From assembly GCA_001184405.1 (NCBI GenBank), contig LFMX01000029.1:1-57633 (forward strand): DNA of 57,633 nucleotides. Direction: 5' to 3'. The DNA is from Candidatus Burkholderia humilis. Its GTDB lineage: Bacteria; Pseudomonadota; Gammaproteobacteria; Burkholderiales; Burkholderiaceae. Made by a program: the position numbers and the translations under genes. Shown here piece by piece: positions 1 to 9,935 of the stretch. The notes under the pieces were generated by a model. It was not told where the DNA came from, ran no database searches, and was given only the letters and a program-made list of their open reading frames with translations. How positions within the stretch are numbered: the first letter of the stretch is position 1; each line of letters starts with the position of its first letter.

Positions 1-660
1 ACGCCGATCTCGATGCCGCCGTGCAAGGCGCGGTGGCGTCGAAGTATCGGAATAGCGGGCAGACGTGCATCTGCACGAACCGTTTCTATGTGCACGAGCG
101 CGTCTACGATGCCTTCGCGCAAAAGCTCGCCGACGCGGTCGGGAAGCTGAAAATCGGTCGCGGCACGGATGAAGGCGTGGCGCTCGGGCCGCTGATCAAC
201 GAAGCGGCAGTGCAAAAAGTCGAATCGCATATCGCCGATGCGCTCGCCAAAGGCGCGGCCGTGACATCGGGCGGCAAGCGTCACGCGCTCGGCCACGGTT
301 TTTTCGAAGCGACGGTGCTGACCGGCGTCACACAGGACATGAACGTGGCGCGCGAAGAAACCTTCGGCCCGCTCGCGCCGCTCTTCAAATTCTCATCCGA
401 TGACGAAGTCGTGCGCATGGCCAACGACACCGAATTCGGCCTCGCGGCGTATTTTTACAGCCGCGACATCGGCTGCGTGTGGCGCGTGGCGCGTGGCGGA
501 AGCGCTAGAATACGGCATGGTGGGCATCAACACCGGGCTGATCTTGAACGAAGTCGCGCCGTTCGGCGGCGTGAAGCAATCGGGCCTTGGCCGCGAAGGT
601 TCGCATTACGGCATCGACGATTACGTGGTGATCAAGTATCTCTGCATGGCCGTTTTATGC
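1..660 (+). pseudogene. gabD: Succinate-semialdehyde dehydrogenase, 3' part, frameshifted
   Basis: C-terminal part of an NAD(P)-dependent aldehyde dehydrogenase of the GabD type, which oxidises succinate semialdehyde to succinate in GABA catabolism. The 5' part lies outside the window. The active-site segment NSGQTCICTNRFYVH with the catalytic Cys is visible near position 57, followed by [12 protein letters not shown]. The frame breaks near 485-500, where the 7-bp unit gcgtggc is tandemly duplicated. The remaining conserved sequence ([35 protein letters not shown]) continues in another frame, and the normal stop is not recognisable. The frameshift removes the C-terminal oligomerisation and cofactor segments, so the product should be inactive. 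The family call is firm; GabD rather than a close paralogue is likely. Confidence 0.85.
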
Positions 661-702
661 GGCGAGCCTCGGCATACCCACGCGTCGAGGCTCGCTAACG
701 TG

Positions 703-1305
703 TTATTTCGATGCAACCGGCGTCACCTTCACCGCCGCCACCGACACGAACACCGCGTGCACGGTATCGCCCTTCTTGAACTTCTGGTCTTCGTATTGCG
801 GCAGCAGGTCCATCGTCTCCGTGCGCCACGGCCCGCACAACGTGATCGTGTGATGCTTCGTATCGACATGTTCGACGGTAGCGACCACTTCCACCTGACG
901 CGCCGATGCAAACCCGCTCTCGCCGCCCGGCCCCGACGCTGGCGCGACCGTCTGCGTGTCCTCGCGCTTGCGAATGCCCGCGTCCTTGCCCGTCACTTTC
1001 TCGGCGGTCACGAGCAGCGCATTCTTATACTCGACGTCCACCTTGTCGCCGACGCGAAGCTGATCGAAATTCGTCACGTCATGGCTCACGACGACGCTGA
1101 CATCGCGATGCGGTCCGCGAACCGTGACCATGCGGTTTCTCTTGTCGATGCCGACGATCGTTGCCTGAAGATGCACCGGCTGCGCGGATGCAATCACGTC
1201 CTGCGCCTGCCTGGTCAGCGCATCGTTTTCTTGCGCAATCACACTCGTCGATGCCGTGATGATCGACAAGGCGAGAATCGAAAGTGCGCTTTGTTTCATT
1301 TTCAT
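703..1305 (-). CDS. Hypothetical exported protein with two similar beta-rich segments
   Basis: About 200 residues starting with a signal peptide ([19 protein letters not shown], cleavage expected near VIAQ). The mature part has two related segments, residues about 45-105 and 140-195. Both contain a motif like [16 protein letters not shown] or [16 protein letters not shown] followed by a GDKV or GDTV turn, suggesting duplicated OB-like beta domains. The start at 1305 is preferred because GGAGGA lies just upstream. The gene converges on gabD. I do not recognise a named family, and the function is unknown; a periplasmic location is inferred from the signal peptide. Confidence 0.75.
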   Translation of the reverse strand: MKMKQSALSILALSIITASTSVIAQENDALTRQAQDVIASAQPVHLQATIVGIDKRNRMVTVRGPHRDVSVVVSHDVTNFDQLRVGDKVDVEYKNALLVTAEKVTGKDAGIRKREDTQTVAPASGPGGESGFASARQVEVVATVEHVDTKHHTITLCGPWRTETMDLLPQYEDQKFKKGDTVHAVFVSVAAVKVTPVASK

Positions 1306-1535
1306 CTTGTTTCCTCCGCTTTCTACATATGGAGTCCAAATCATTCATTTTGCTATCAGTGCCTGGCGGCCATTGAAGCCGATCATTTATACAGCGTGAG
1401 CGGGACGGCTGTCCAATGCGCGCCCCGCGGGTCAAGGCGCGGATTGTGCTAAGCCGGTAGAATCAATCGGTTCCATAACGGCGCGCGAATCGATGGATGA
1501 CGCTGCGTCGTCTCCTCGACACTCCCAGGACCGCC

Positions 1536-2693
1536 ATGCGACGTTCCGCATTCTTTATCCGTTTCATCGGTATCGGCGTTCTGTTTCATCTCTATGTCGG
1601 CGTGCGGCTCATTTCCGATGCCCCCGTCAGCCCTGCGTGGAAAGCGCTCGCCTGGACGCTGCTGGGCGCATCGCTCATTCTGATACCGCTTGGCATGTCG
1701 GCGTGCAATATCGAAGCGCAACCGCTGGCGGACCGGCTCGCATGGCTCGGCCTCACCGCGCTCGGTTTCTTTTCTTCGCTGCTGTTGCTGACCTTCGCGC
1801 GCGATCTGCTGCTGCTCGTCGTGCATGTCATCGACTATATGCGCGGCGCGGCGCTCGGGTCGCCGAAGCTCGTCGCGGACAGCGCGCTCGTGGTGCCGGC
1901 GCTGGCCGTGTTGTCGTCGGCGATCGGTTTCTACAATGCGCGGCGGCGCGCGCCGATCGTCAGCGTCGATGTGCCGATCGACAATCTGCCCGCCGCGCTC
2001 GACGGTTTCACCATCGTGCAGATCAGCGATATGCACGTCGGTCCGACGATCAAGCGGCATTACGTGGAGCGCATCGTCACGGCGGTGAACGGCCTGCAGC
2101 CGGATTTGATCGCCGTAACCGGCGATGTCGTCGATGGCTCCGTGCCGCATCTCGCCGATCACACGCGCCCGCTCTCAGCATTGAGTGCGCGGCACGGCGC
2201 GTTTCTCGTCACCGGCAATCATGAGTACTACTCGGGCGCGGATAAGTGGATCGCGGAATTCAGGCGGCTCGGGCTGAACGTGCTGCTCAATCAGCATGTC
2301 GTCCTCGACCACGATGGCGCGCAAGTCGTGATCGCCGGCGTCACCGATTACGGCGCGGGCAGTTTCGATCCCGCGCATTGCAGCGATCCGGCCAAGGCGA
2401 TCAGCGGCGCACCGGACAGCGCGCGTGTGCGCGTGCTGCTCGCGCATCAACCGCGCAGCGCAAGCGCCGCCGCCGATGCCGGCTTCACGCTGCAACTGTC
2501 CGGACATACGCATGGCGGCCAGTTTCTGCCGTGGAATTTCTTCGTGAAACTTCAGCAGCCGTTCGTCGCGGGACTCGTGAAGTTCAACGGATTGTGGGTA
2601 TATACGAGCCGCGGAACGGGCTATTGGGGACCGCCGAAACGGCTCGGTGCGCCATCGGAGATTACGCGCGTGCGGCTGGTCGCGGCGGCATAA
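1536..2693 (+). CDS. Membrane-anchored metallophosphoesterase (YaeI/YkuE-like)
   Basis: Calcineurin-like phosphoesterase with an N-terminal membrane region. Residues 1-130 contain about four hydrophobic segments. The catalytic domain follows, with all metal-binding blocks in order: ISDMHVGP (DxH), TGDVVDGS (GD), GNHEYY (GNHE), LLAHQP and GHTHGGQ (GHxH). Relatives act as phosphodiesterases, in some cases on lipid headgroups; the substrate here cannot be read from sequence. A start at 1497 is also open, but 1536 begins directly before the first membrane segment and has AGGA upstream. The gene looks intact and monocistronic. Confidence 0.85.
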   Translation: MRRSAFFIRFIGIGVLFHLYVGVRLISDAPVSPAWKALAWTLLGASLILIPLGMSACNIEAQPLADRLAWLGLTALGFFSSLLLLTFARDLLLLVVHVIDYMRGAALGSPKLVADSALVVPALAVLSSAIGFYNARRRAPIVSVDVPIDNLPAALDGFTIVQISDMHVGPTIKRHYVERIVTAVNGLQPDLIAVTGDVVDGSVPHLADHTRPLSALSARHGAFLVTGNHEYYSGADKWIAEFRRLGLNVLLNQHVVLDHDGAQVVIAGVTDYGAGSFDPAHCSDPAKAISGAPDSARVRVLLAHQPRSASAAADAGFTLQLSGHTHGGQFLPWNFFVKLQQPFVAGLVKFNGLWVYTSRGTGYWGPPKRLGAPSEITRVRLVAAA

Positions 2694-2771
2694 GCATGAA
2701 TGACGTGAATTTGAAGAGAAAAGTGGACGCGCGCCGACGAAGACACGCGTCCCGCGCTCGGGGATAAGCGC

Positions 2772-2800
2772 GATGCCCGAACAGGGGGTGAACGGGCATC
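2772..2800. other. 8-bp inverted repeat after the phosphoesterase gene
   Basis: The arms gatgcccg and cgggcatc enclose 13 nt in the 205-bp gap between the phosphoesterase gene and the next gene. No T-run follows on either strand, so it is not a canonical intrinsic terminator. It may still be a weak termination or mRNA-end structure. Confidence 0.35.
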
Positions 2801-2898
2801 ACCCGATGACGGAAGGGGCCCCGCTAAAGAGCTAGCAAGAAATTACGGGAAGCTCGCGCCCGCGCACACCAGAAGATTCCGAATCAGCCGCGTGTCGT

Positions 2899-3396
2899 TC
2901 ACTTCTTCGGCTTGTTGCCGTCGACGACCACCTTGATCAGCGAACCGGCGGCGAACTTGCCCGCTCGCTGCGGCTCGCGCGTGCGCACTTCGAACGGCAG
3001 ATCGTTCACGTCTTTCAGCATCACCACGCCGTCCGCGCTAACGACGCGCAGAACAAACTGTTTATCGCCGGGAATCATCTCCTGCACGACGACCTTCTGA
3101 ACCGGCGTCAACGAAACCGGCTCAAGCTTGAGATCGGTAACTTGCGAGCCGATCGGAATACTGCCGACCTACACGGCTGGATCGACCTGCCATTCCACTG
3201 TCGCTCCTTGCACGGTTTCGACGATGATGCGACGCGCGCCGGCATTGATTGATTTAACCGTGCCGATGACCTGCACGACGATCGACCCTTCGATCGCCTT
3301 CGATTCCGGCTGATTCTTTTGACCGGACCACGCGTGCGTGCTCGTCAAGACGGCAAGCCCCATTATCGTGCTCAGGACGAGCGGTTTTAATTGCAT
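2899..3396 (-). pseudogene. Small exported protein interrupted by an in-frame stop
   Basis: About 165 codons encoding a secreted protein: a signal peptide ending near STHAWSG, then IVVQVIGTVKSINAG and a basic C-terminus ending GNKPKK. A TAG at about 3169-3171 interrupts the frame between WQVDPAV and VGSIPIGSQV, while coding quality continues in the same frame on both sides. A single substitution is therefore the likely cause. The beta-rich TVKSINAGARRIIVET segment resembles the repeated segment of the exported protein at 703-1305, but I cannot name a family. Periplasmic function unknown. Confidence 0.7.
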
Positions 3397-3519
3397 GTTT
3401 GGGTTCCTGATAACGTTAGCCGGCCGAACAGGCTAATTGTCGCCTGTCCGATCCCGGATTTTCGGCAACGAAAAACAGGCTGTAAATCCGAAAATCCTCA
3501 AAACGCGTTTCATGAATCG

Positions 3520-4564
3520 CTAAGCTTTGCCGGAAACGGCCATCGGCTGCGTTGCATAAACAGTTCGATGCGGCGCGGTGTCGTCACGCGGCCAGTCCGA
3601 GCGCGCGTCGAAGAACCATTCGGCGCGTTCCCTGCCCTTTCGCAGCAAAGCGTGAATCAGCGCCGGATTGCGATCGAACTTCGATGCATAGTCGAGCGGC
3701 CCCGGATAATCTTTCGCGTCGAGATGCATCGGCACGAGACGGATTTTGATCGGCTTGTAACGCGCGGCGAGCGTCTCGTCCTGCGCCATCAGCGCGTTGA
3801 TGCGCGTGATGAAGTAAAGCTCCTGCCCAAGCGCAAGATTTCCCGACAGTTCATTGCGCCGGTCGATGATCTCGTTCGATGACTCCGGCAACTCGCGTCG
3901 CCGCTGCGGATTGATCTGCACGACCCAGATTTCGTCGGGCCGCGCGTCGAGGGCGAAATCGGTGAATTAGCGCACGGGCGGATTGCTGCTGAAGAGGCCA
4001 TCCCAGCACAATCGCCCGCTCGCCTCGACCGCGCGATACAGCGGCGGCACTGCAGCCGACGCCACCAGTTGATCCTGCGTCAAATGCTCGCCCGCGAAAA
4101 TCACGCGATCGCCGGATTGCACATCGGTCGCGCCGATCAGCAGCGCCGGCTTCGCGCGACGCGCCGGACCGGACGGCAATGCGCTAAACGGCAGATGCTT
4201 CGTCAAGAGTTCGCGCAGCCGCTCTTCGGCGACCGGCGGAAAGATACGGACTGGTGTCCGCATTCACCGGTAGACGCGTGTACCAGACGCCCAGCGCATT
4301 CGCGACGATATCCGGCCCGTCGCGCGCTTCGAGATCGCGCCAGAACGCGCCGAGACGGCGGATCGCATCGGCGGGGCCGTCGATCAGCAAGCCCGCCCAC
4401 GCGATCGCGCTGCACATCGCGCCGCCGGACGTGCCGGACAGACCGGCGAGTTCGAAGCGTTGAAAGAGCTCATCGGAGAAAAGGCGCTGAAGCACGCCTG
4501 CCGCGAACGCCGCGTGACTGCCGCCGCCCTGGCAGGCAATCGCAATCTTTGGAGTCGCTGCCAT
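3520..4564 (-). pseudogene. Patatin-like phospholipase, frameshift plus nonsense
   Basis: Patatin-family serine hydrolase. The N-terminus has the oxyanion-hole segment ACQGGGSHAAF, then the nucleophile elbow SGTSGGAMCSA with the catalytic Ser. The catalytic Asp lies in CWDGLFSSNPPV, with GL in place of the usual G-G/A after the Asp. A frameshift occurs near 4245-4262, after NADTSPY, and a TAA at 3967-3969 interrupts the frame before FTDFALDAR. The C-terminal third (residues from RPDEIWVVQINPQ) is still in frame after the stop. GAGGTGGAAAC precedes the start at 4564. Members hydrolyse acyl esters of lipids; this copy should be inactive. Confidence 0.85.
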
Positions 4565-4608
4565 GTTTCCACCTCGCAAGCGGAACGGAAACTACAGCAT
4601 AGGAAACG

Positions 4609-5190
4609 CTACGCGATCGCGCTCAGCACCTGCTGCGTCGAACGAACGCGGCCCATGCGCGGAAAGATGAAGCGGCAGGTCGCGTCGTGCATTTCGGCGT
4701 GGAGGTCGGCCATCGCATCTTCGACGAGCACTTGTTGATAGCCGCGCTCGAACGCGCCGCGCGCCGTCGAATCCACGCAGATCAATGTCGCAATGCCCGC
4801 GATCACGATCGTCTCGATGCCCCGGCGACGCAGTTGCAAATCGAGATCGGTGCCGTAGAACGCGCCCCACTGCCGCTTGAGCACGACGATATCCGACGAC
4901 TGCATGTTCAGTTTCGCACAGAGTTCGGTCCATCCGGCGGGCTCGGACGCGGCGGCCGACGGCGGGGAATCGGTGACGGGACGCAGCGTGTCCGGCGCGC
5001 GTGGAAACGCGACTTTCACGAGCACGACCGGCGCGCCCGCCACACGAAAGCGCGCGGCGAGTTTGCTCGCGTTGTCGAGCACGCTCGCGGACGTATGGCC
5101 GTGAACCGGCAAAGCGGCGATGCCCGCTTGCAAATCGATGAGGACGAGCGCGGTCTTGTGCGCATCGAGCTTGAGTTCGGGTGCGTTCAT
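4609..5190 (-). CDS. Isochorismatase-family cysteine hydrolase
   Basis: About 193 residues with the isochorismatase-like fold. The triad is visible: Asp in LVLIDLQAGI, Lys in VVLKRQWGAFYGT, and Cys in the GIATLICVDSTAR motif. In the family this Cys attacks amides or related bonds; the substrate is not predictable, and many members are nicotinamidase-like or uncharacterised. The start overlaps the stop of the upstream msrB-like gene as ATGA, so the two are probably translationally coupled. The frame is intact. Confidence 0.85.
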   Translation of the reverse strand: MNAPELKLDAHKTALVLIDLQAGIAALPVHGHTSASVLDNASKLAARFRVAGAPVVLVKVAFPRAPDTLRPVTDSPPSAAASEPAGWTELCAKLNMQSSDIVVLKRQWGAFYGTDLDLQLRRRGIETIVIAGIATLICVDSTARGAFERGYQQVLVEDAMADLHAEMHDATCRFIFPRMGRVRSTQQVLSAIA

Positions 5191-5645
5191 GAGAGATCGT
5201 TGTGCTGAAAAACGAGCGCCGCGCCGTTCATGCAATAACGCAGGCCCGTGGGTTTCGGACCATCGTCGAAAACGTGGCCGAGATGACCGCCGCAACGGCG
5301 ACAGTGCACTTCGTTGCGCGCGTCGATGTTGATTGCGACTGCGCCGTCGAGCGGCATGAAGAAGCTCGGCGAGCCGGTGCCGCTGTCATATTTCGTCGAC
5401 GATGAAAACAGCGGCGAACCACAGCCCGCGCAATCGAACGAGCCCTGACGCCGTTCGTTGAGCAGCGCGCTGGCGAACGGCGGCTCGGTCGCGCCGCGCC
5501 GCAGCACGCGGAATTGACGCCGCCGCCAGGCGGTATCGCTGTGATGGATTTCGAACGATGCACGCGCGGATGCCGCCGATCCGCCCGAGAAACTCGCCGC
5601 GACCGCGCCGAAAAAGCTACGTTTCGTGCGTTTCATGATTTTCAT
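5187..5645 (-). CDS. msrB: Peptide-methionine (R)-S-oxide reductase, exported
   Basis: MsrB reduces methionine-R-sulfoxide in damaged proteins. About 150 residues: an N-terminal export signal (KRTKRSFFGAVAASF, possibly Tat type with a KR pair), then the MsrB domain. Zinc-binding pairs CAGC and CRRC are present, as are the fold motifs KYDSGTGSPSFF and GGHLGHVFDDGP. The catalytic Cys sits in the RYCMNGAAL motif. The export signal suggests periplasmic repair. A start at 5636 is equally possible. It overlaps the following isochorismatase gene by four bases. Confidence 0.9.
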   Translation of the reverse strand: MKIMKRTKRSFFGAVAASFSGGSAASARASFEIHHSDTAWRRRQFRVLRRGATEPPFASALLNERRQGSFDCAGCGSPLFSSSTKYDSGTGSPSFFMPLDGAVAINIDARNEVHCRRCGGHLGHVFDDGPKPTGLRYCMNGAALVFQHNDLS

Positions 5646-5689
5646 CCGATGAACGCCTTACGCTTTCGGCGCTGCCGATGCGCCGTTGC

Positions 5690-6451
5690 TTATGATTTGA
5701 GCCGGTATCTCGTCTTGAAGATCCACGCGACGATCGCGATGAAAACGCAGAGGAATACCACCGCCATGCCCAGACTCACGGTCACTTCGACATCCGCGAG
5801 TCCGTAAAAGCTCCAACGAAATCCGCTGATCAGATACACCACCGGATTGAACAACGCGACCGCCTTCCAGAACGGCGGCAAGATGTTGATCGAATAGAAA
5901 CTGCCGCCGAGAAACGTCAGCGGCGTGACGATCAGAAGCTGAATGATCTGCAGTTTCTCGAAGCCGTCCGCCCAGATGCCGATGATGAACCCGAGCAGGC
6001 TGAATGTCACCGATGTCAGCAGCAGAAACACGACCATCATAAATGGATGATCGATGCGCAACGGCACGAACAGTCCCGCTGTGGCGAGAATGATGAGCCC
6101 GAGTATCACCGACTTGGTCGCCGCCGCGCCGACATAACTGACGGTCAACTCGAAGTACGAAACGGGTGCCGACAGCAGCTCGTAAATGGTACCCGTGAAC
6201 TTCGGAAAGTAGATGCCGAACGACGCGTTCGCAATGCTCTGCGTGAGCAGCGACAACATGATCAGCCCCGGCACGATAAACGCGCCATAACTGATGCCAT
6301 CGACTTCCGGAATGCGCGAACCGATGGCCGCGCCGAACACGACAAAGTAAAGCGATGTGGAGACCACTGGCGACACAATGCTTTGCATCAGCGTGCGGCC
6401 GGCGCGCGCCATTTCGAAGCGATAAATCGCGCGGACTGCGTATAAATTCAT
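5690..6451 (-). CDS. ABC-2 type transporter permease (YadH-like)
   Basis: Integral membrane subunit of 253 residues with about six hydrophobic segments, for example [54 protein letters not shown] and [15 protein letters not shown]. The [15 protein letters not shown] segment is typical of ABC-2 permeases related to YadH/NodJ. It pairs with the ATPase gene immediately upstream, overlapping as ATGA (6448-6451), so one exporter operon is likely. Substrate unknown. Confidence 0.9.
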   Translation of the reverse strand: MNLYAVRAIYRFEMARAGRTLMQSIVSPVVSTSLYFVVFGAAIGSRIPEVDGISYGAFIVPGLIMLSLLTQSIANASFGIYFPKFTGTIYELLSAPVSYFELTVSYVGAAATKSVILGLIILATAGLFVPLRIDHPFMMVVFLLLTSVTFSLLGFIIGIWADGFEKLQIIQLLIVTPLTFLGGSFYSINILPPFWKAVALFNPVVYLISGFRWSFYGLADVEVTVSLGMAVVFLCVFIAIVAWIFKTRYRLKS

Positions 6452-7374
6452 TTCTTTTCCCTGACTAGGCTCACGAAGATGTCTTCCAGCGAGCTTTGCG
6501 TCGTCTGCAAGTCTTTGAAGCGCACGCCGGCTTCATCCGCATGGCGAAGCAGCTCAATGATGCGGCCCGGCTCGTCGGGCGCGCCGTAGGTATAGGTCAG
6601 TTCGTTGCCGTCGGCGGACAGCGCCATGCCGTAAGCCGCGAGCGATGCGGGCACGGCATCGAGCGTATGTTCGAGTTGCAGCGCGAGCTTCTTCTGGCCG
6701 AGCTTGCGCATGAGTTCCTGCTTTTCCTCCACCAGCACGATTTCCCCGCGATTGATCACGCCGATGCGGTCCGCCATCTCCTCCGCTTCTTCAATGTAAT
6801 GCGTCGTCAGGATGATGGTCACGCCGTTCGCTTTCAGATCGCGCACGAGATTCCACATATCGCGACGCAATTCGCCATCGACGCCGGCGGTCGGCTCATC
6901 GAGAAAGAGGATGTCCGGCTCATGCGCGAGCGCCTTCGCGATCAGCACACGCCGCTTCATGCCGCCCGAGAGCGTCATGATCTTGTTGTCCTTCTTGCTC
7001 CACAGCGAAAGCGACTTCAGCACCTTTTCGATATGCGCCGGATTCTTCGGCCGCCCGAACAGACCCCGGCTGAACGACACGGTCGCCCAGACGGTTTCGA
7101 AGGCGTCGGTGGTGAGTTCCTGCGGCACGAGACCGATCAGCGCGCGGGCGGCGCGATAGTCCGTGACGATATCGTGACCGTCGACGGCAACCTTGCCTTC
7201 GCTCGGATTCACGATGCCGCAAATGGTGCTGATGAGCGTCGTCTTGCCCGCCCCGTTCGGGCCGAGCAACGCGAAGATCTCGGCGCGCCGGATCTCGAGA
7301 TTGATATTCCTGAGCGCGCGGAAGTCCGACCCGTAGGTCTTGGACAGATTGGATACGGTGATGATGATTGGCAT
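6448..7374 (-). CDS. ABC transporter ATP-binding protein (YadG-like)
   Basis: Nucleotide-binding subunit of about 308 residues. Walker A is [14 protein letters not shown] near residue 40, the Q-loop is LVPQE, the signature is [10 protein letters not shown], Walker B is [13 protein letters not shown] and the switch is TTHYIEEAE. The start at 7374 ([15 protein letters not shown]) is chosen because the conserved ABC domain begins there. It is coupled to the permease gene by an ATGA overlap. Together they form a two-gene ABC-2 exporter of unknown substrate. Confidence 0.92.
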   Translation of the reverse strand: MPIIITVSNLSKTYGSDFRALRNINLEIRRAEIFALLGPNGAGKTTLISTICGIVNPSEGKVAVDGHDIVTDYRAARALIGLVPQELTTDAFETVWATVSFSRGLFGRPKNPAHIEKVLKSLSLWSKKDNKIMTLSGGMKRRVLIAKALAHEPDILFLDEPTAGVDGELRRDMWNLVRDLKANGVTIILTTHYIEEAEEMADRIGVINRGEIVLVEEKQELMRKLGQKKLALQLEHTLDAVPASLAAYGMALSADGNELTYTYGAPDEPGRIIELLRHADEAGVRFKDLQTTQSSLEDIFVSLVREKK

Positions 7375-7490
7375 GGCGTGCACGATAGCAGAAGCGGCGC
7401 GATTCGGCTCAATCCGCAGGGTCGTCCGAATGGCCGATGTTCGGCGCGTGCCGCAGCCCATAAAATAGGCGGTCGAGTGAAGGAGAAATC

Positions 7491-7970
7491 ATGCTGTTCG
7501 AACAGATTCAAACCGCCTGCATCAACGATTCCGATTTGCCGTGGGTGCCATTCACGCCGTACAGCGATCGCGTGCTCGTCAAATATTTCAAGCTCGATCC
7601 GATTCGCGGCGAGACCATCGCGCTGATGAAAGCGCCTGCTCGCGGGCAGATGCCGCGTCACCGGCATACGGGAACGGTGATTGTTTATACGGTTGCGGGG
7701 CGCTGGAAGTATCGCGAGCATGAATGGATCGCGGACAAAGGCAGCATCGTGTACGAAACGGCGGGCTCGAGCCACACGCCCGAAGCACTGCCACCCGTGG
7801 CGGGTGAGGACGAGATCGTCACGCTCAATATCATTCAGGGCGAACTGCTGTTCGTCGATGATGCCGGCCGCGTGCTCGCCGCCGAAGACTGGAAAAGCGG
7901 CTGGGCGCGCTACAGCGCGTTTTGCCGCGCGAACGGCGTCGAGATCAAGGATTTGACGGCGTTCGGCTGA
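7491..7970 (+). CDS. Cupin protein of the 2,4'-dihydroxyacetophenone dioxygenase family
   Basis: A 159-residue single-cupin protein. The metal-binding region reads PRHRHTGTVIVYTVAG (cupin motif 1 with two His), and a second block is YETAGSSHTPE (cupin motif 2 with His). The family is named for an Fe-dependent dioxygenase that cleaves 2,4'-dihydroxyacetophenone, but most relatives are uncharacterised. GGAGAAATC precedes the ATG. It is divergent from the yadGH-like operon. Intact. Confidence 0.85.
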   Translation: MLFEQIQTACINDSDLPWVPFTPYSDRVLVKYFKLDPIRGETIALMKAPARGQMPRHRHTGTVIVYTVAGRWKYREHEWIADKGSIVYETAGSSHTPEALPPVAGEDEIVTLNIIQGELLFVDDAGRVLAAEDWKSGWARYSAFCRANGVEIKDLTAFG

Positions 7971-8033
7971 TTTTTCGCGTGTTTAGAATGGCAGATCGCG
8001 TTCGTTTATTTTTAGTGAATGGAGGAAGACAGC

Positions 8034-8879
8034 ATGAGCATTCAGACCGTCGGCATCGTCGGCGCGGGAACGATGGGCAACGGCATCGCGCAGGTCGCGG
8101 CCGTCGCCGGATTCAAGGTCGTCATGATCGACGTCACCGACGCCGCGCTCGCCAAAGGCGTCGCCACGCTGACCGGCAGCCTCGAGCGGCTCGTCTCGAA
8201 GGACAAGCTGCAGGCGTCCGTGCGCGGTCATCGCGCGCATCGAAACGTCGACGGATTACGCGCGGCTCGGCGACGCGGATATCGTCATCGAGGCCGCGAC
8301 GGAGAACGCGGAGCTGAAGCATCGCATTCTGAAGCAGATCGAAAGCGTCGCGCGGCCGGATGCGATCATCGCGTCGAATACGTCGTCGATTTTGATTACC
8401 GCGCTCGCCGCGACCATCGGCGCGCCGGCGCGTTTCATCGGCATGCACTTCTTCAATCCGGTGCCGCTCCTGCAACTCGTCGAAGTGATTCGCGGCGTAC
8501 AGACGAGCGACGCCACCTTCGAGGCCGTGCGCGCGCTCACCGAAAAGCTCAACAAATTGCCGATCGGCGTGCGCAATTCGCCGGGCTTCGTCGTCAACCG
8601 CATTCTCGTGCCATGATCAACGAAGCGTTCTACGTGCTGTACGAAGACGTGGCGAGCGCGGAGGAAATCGACGCGGGCATGAAGCTCGGCGCGAACCATC
8701 CGATCGGCCCGCTCGCGCTCGCGGACCTGATCGGGCTGGACGTGTGTCTGTCCGTGATGGACGTGTTCCTGAAAGATTTCGGCGATTCGAAATACCGTGC
8801 ATGCCCGCTGCTGCGCGAACTCGTTTCGGCGGGACGGCTCAGGCGCAAGACCAGGCACGGCGTCTATCAGTATGCCTAA
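8034..8879 (+). pseudogene. hbd: 3-hydroxybutyryl-CoA dehydrogenase, two frameshifts
   Basis: NAD-dependent oxidation of 3-hydroxybutyryl-CoA to acetoacetyl-CoA (fatty acid or polyhydroxybutyrate metabolism). The Rossmann motif GIVGAGTMGNGIAQ opens the protein. The catalytic His region IGMHFFNPVPLLQLVEV and the C-terminal helical domain (HPIGPLALADLIGLDVC) are present. The frame shifts near 8225, after DKLQASVR, and a base is lost near 8615, turning LVP-MINEAF into a TGA stop and restoring the first frame downstream. GGAGGAAG precedes the start at 8034. The gene ends just before an IS remnant. All domains are recognisable, so loss appears recent. Confidence 0.88.
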
Positions 8880-8894
8880 GAAGCTTTAACAAAA

Positions 8895-9675
8895 TGATGG
8901 ATGGGGCTATTTACTTCAGGCCGTTCCTGTTAACCTGATCGTTGTTTCGACGGCGAAAAGGAAATGGCCAGACCCATACTTGACGACGATCTCTGGGCTC
9001 TCATCGAACCGTTACTGCCACCGCCAAAGCCTCGGCGCTCGCGCTATCCCGGGCGCAAACCGCTGGACAATCGCGCTGTGCTGACGGGCATTCTGTTCAT
9101 CCTGCAGACGGGCCTACGATGGGACCTGCTGCCTCGCGAAATGGGCTGCGGCAGCGGCATGAGCTGCTGGCGGCGCCTGGGTGACTGGCAGGAAGCCGGC
9201 GTGTGGGACCAGCTGCACGAATTGCTGTTCGCGCGTCTACGTGCTGCCGACCAGATCGACTGGTCCCGGGTCATCGTCGACCCCTCTTCAATCCGCGCGG
9301 TCGGCGCCGGTCAAAAACGGGACCCAATCCCACCGACCGCGCGCGACCTGGTTCAAAGCACCACCTCATCACCAAAGCGCAGGGCATCCCGCTCGCGGTC
9401 ATCCTGACAGGCGCCAACCGCAACGACGTCACCCAGCTCCAGGCTCTGTGGTGGATGCAATCCCGCCGATCGGCGGCAAACGCGGACGGCCACTATCGAA
9501 ACCCCAGATCGTTCAAGGCGACAGGGGCTACGACCACGACAACATTGAGCGCTATGTCGCGCGGTACAACCAGCACAACCGTCCATTTGTCTGGACCGCA
9601 ACCGCCGACGAATCCATACTTCAAAAGATGACTCGGCTATGTAAAGTTATTTCTGGGACGGAACACTAGCCGCTG
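8895..9675 (+). mobile_element. Chimeric insertion-sequence remnant (IS5-type body, IS630-type tail)
   Basis: Defective element between hbd and a truncated lipoprotein gene. Its first two thirds encode an IS5/IS427-group transposase. At about 9535-9550 the sequence switches to the last 35-40 codons of a different transposase, ending RLCKVISGTEH, which is the typical C-terminus of IS630-family elements. I could not define terminal inverted repeats or target duplications with confidence. The limits are approximate: the left limit is after the hbd stop, and the right limit is where the lipoprotein sequence resumes at about 9672. Confidence 0.75.
8964..9669 (+). pseudogene. IS5-family transposase, frameshifted and fused to an IS630 C-terminus
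   Basis: The N-terminal part reads LDDDLWALIEPLLPPPKPRR and LTGILFILQTGLRWDLLPRE, the IS5/IS427 transposase helix-turn-helix region (DUF4096-like). The DDE region follows with at least two frame changes: DRARPGSKHHLITKAQGIP in one frame, then VDAIPPIGGKRGRPLSKPQ and IVQGDRGYDHD in another. After GYDHD the reading continues in frame into YVARYNQHNRPFVWTATADE, an IS630-type end. No complete DDE triad can be formed, so the element cannot transpose by itself. Confidence 0.85.
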
Positions 9676-9894
9676 GTCAACAAATGAGCTTTTGCCCATA
9701 ATCTGTTCCGCTTGCGCCCTTCCTTGGTCGACTTGCTTTGACAAAGCTGCCCTCACGTCAGCTTCGCTCGGCGAGCTTCCGCATGCCGTCAGCAGAACGG
9801 AGGCTCCCATCGCCGAGACAAGGAAGATTCGCTGTATGTTCACGGGCGCGTGGCCAAGCGAGCGTGAGTCGATTCGTTTTGATTCGTTATCCAT
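9637..9894 (-). pseudogene. Lipoprotein truncated by the IS remnant
   Basis: N-terminal part of a lipoprotein. The start at 9894 is followed by a hydrophobic signal segment and the lipobox LLTACGSSP, with the lipidated Cys near residue 37. The mature sequence begins EADVRAALSKQVDQGRAQAEQ. At about 9675 the reading runs into the IS remnant and stops within it, so the C-terminus is lost. It lies 41 bp downstream of another lipoprotein gene in the same direction, suggesting a former operon. Function unknown. Confidence 0.75.
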
Positions 9895-9935
9895 ATCTAA
9901 TGCTTTAAAGTTTGTGGTGAATAATGCGAAAAGGA

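Noticed and set aside
5513..5645. Short plus-strand frames over the msrB start
   Set aside because: They overlap the signal peptide region of msrB and have no coding features.
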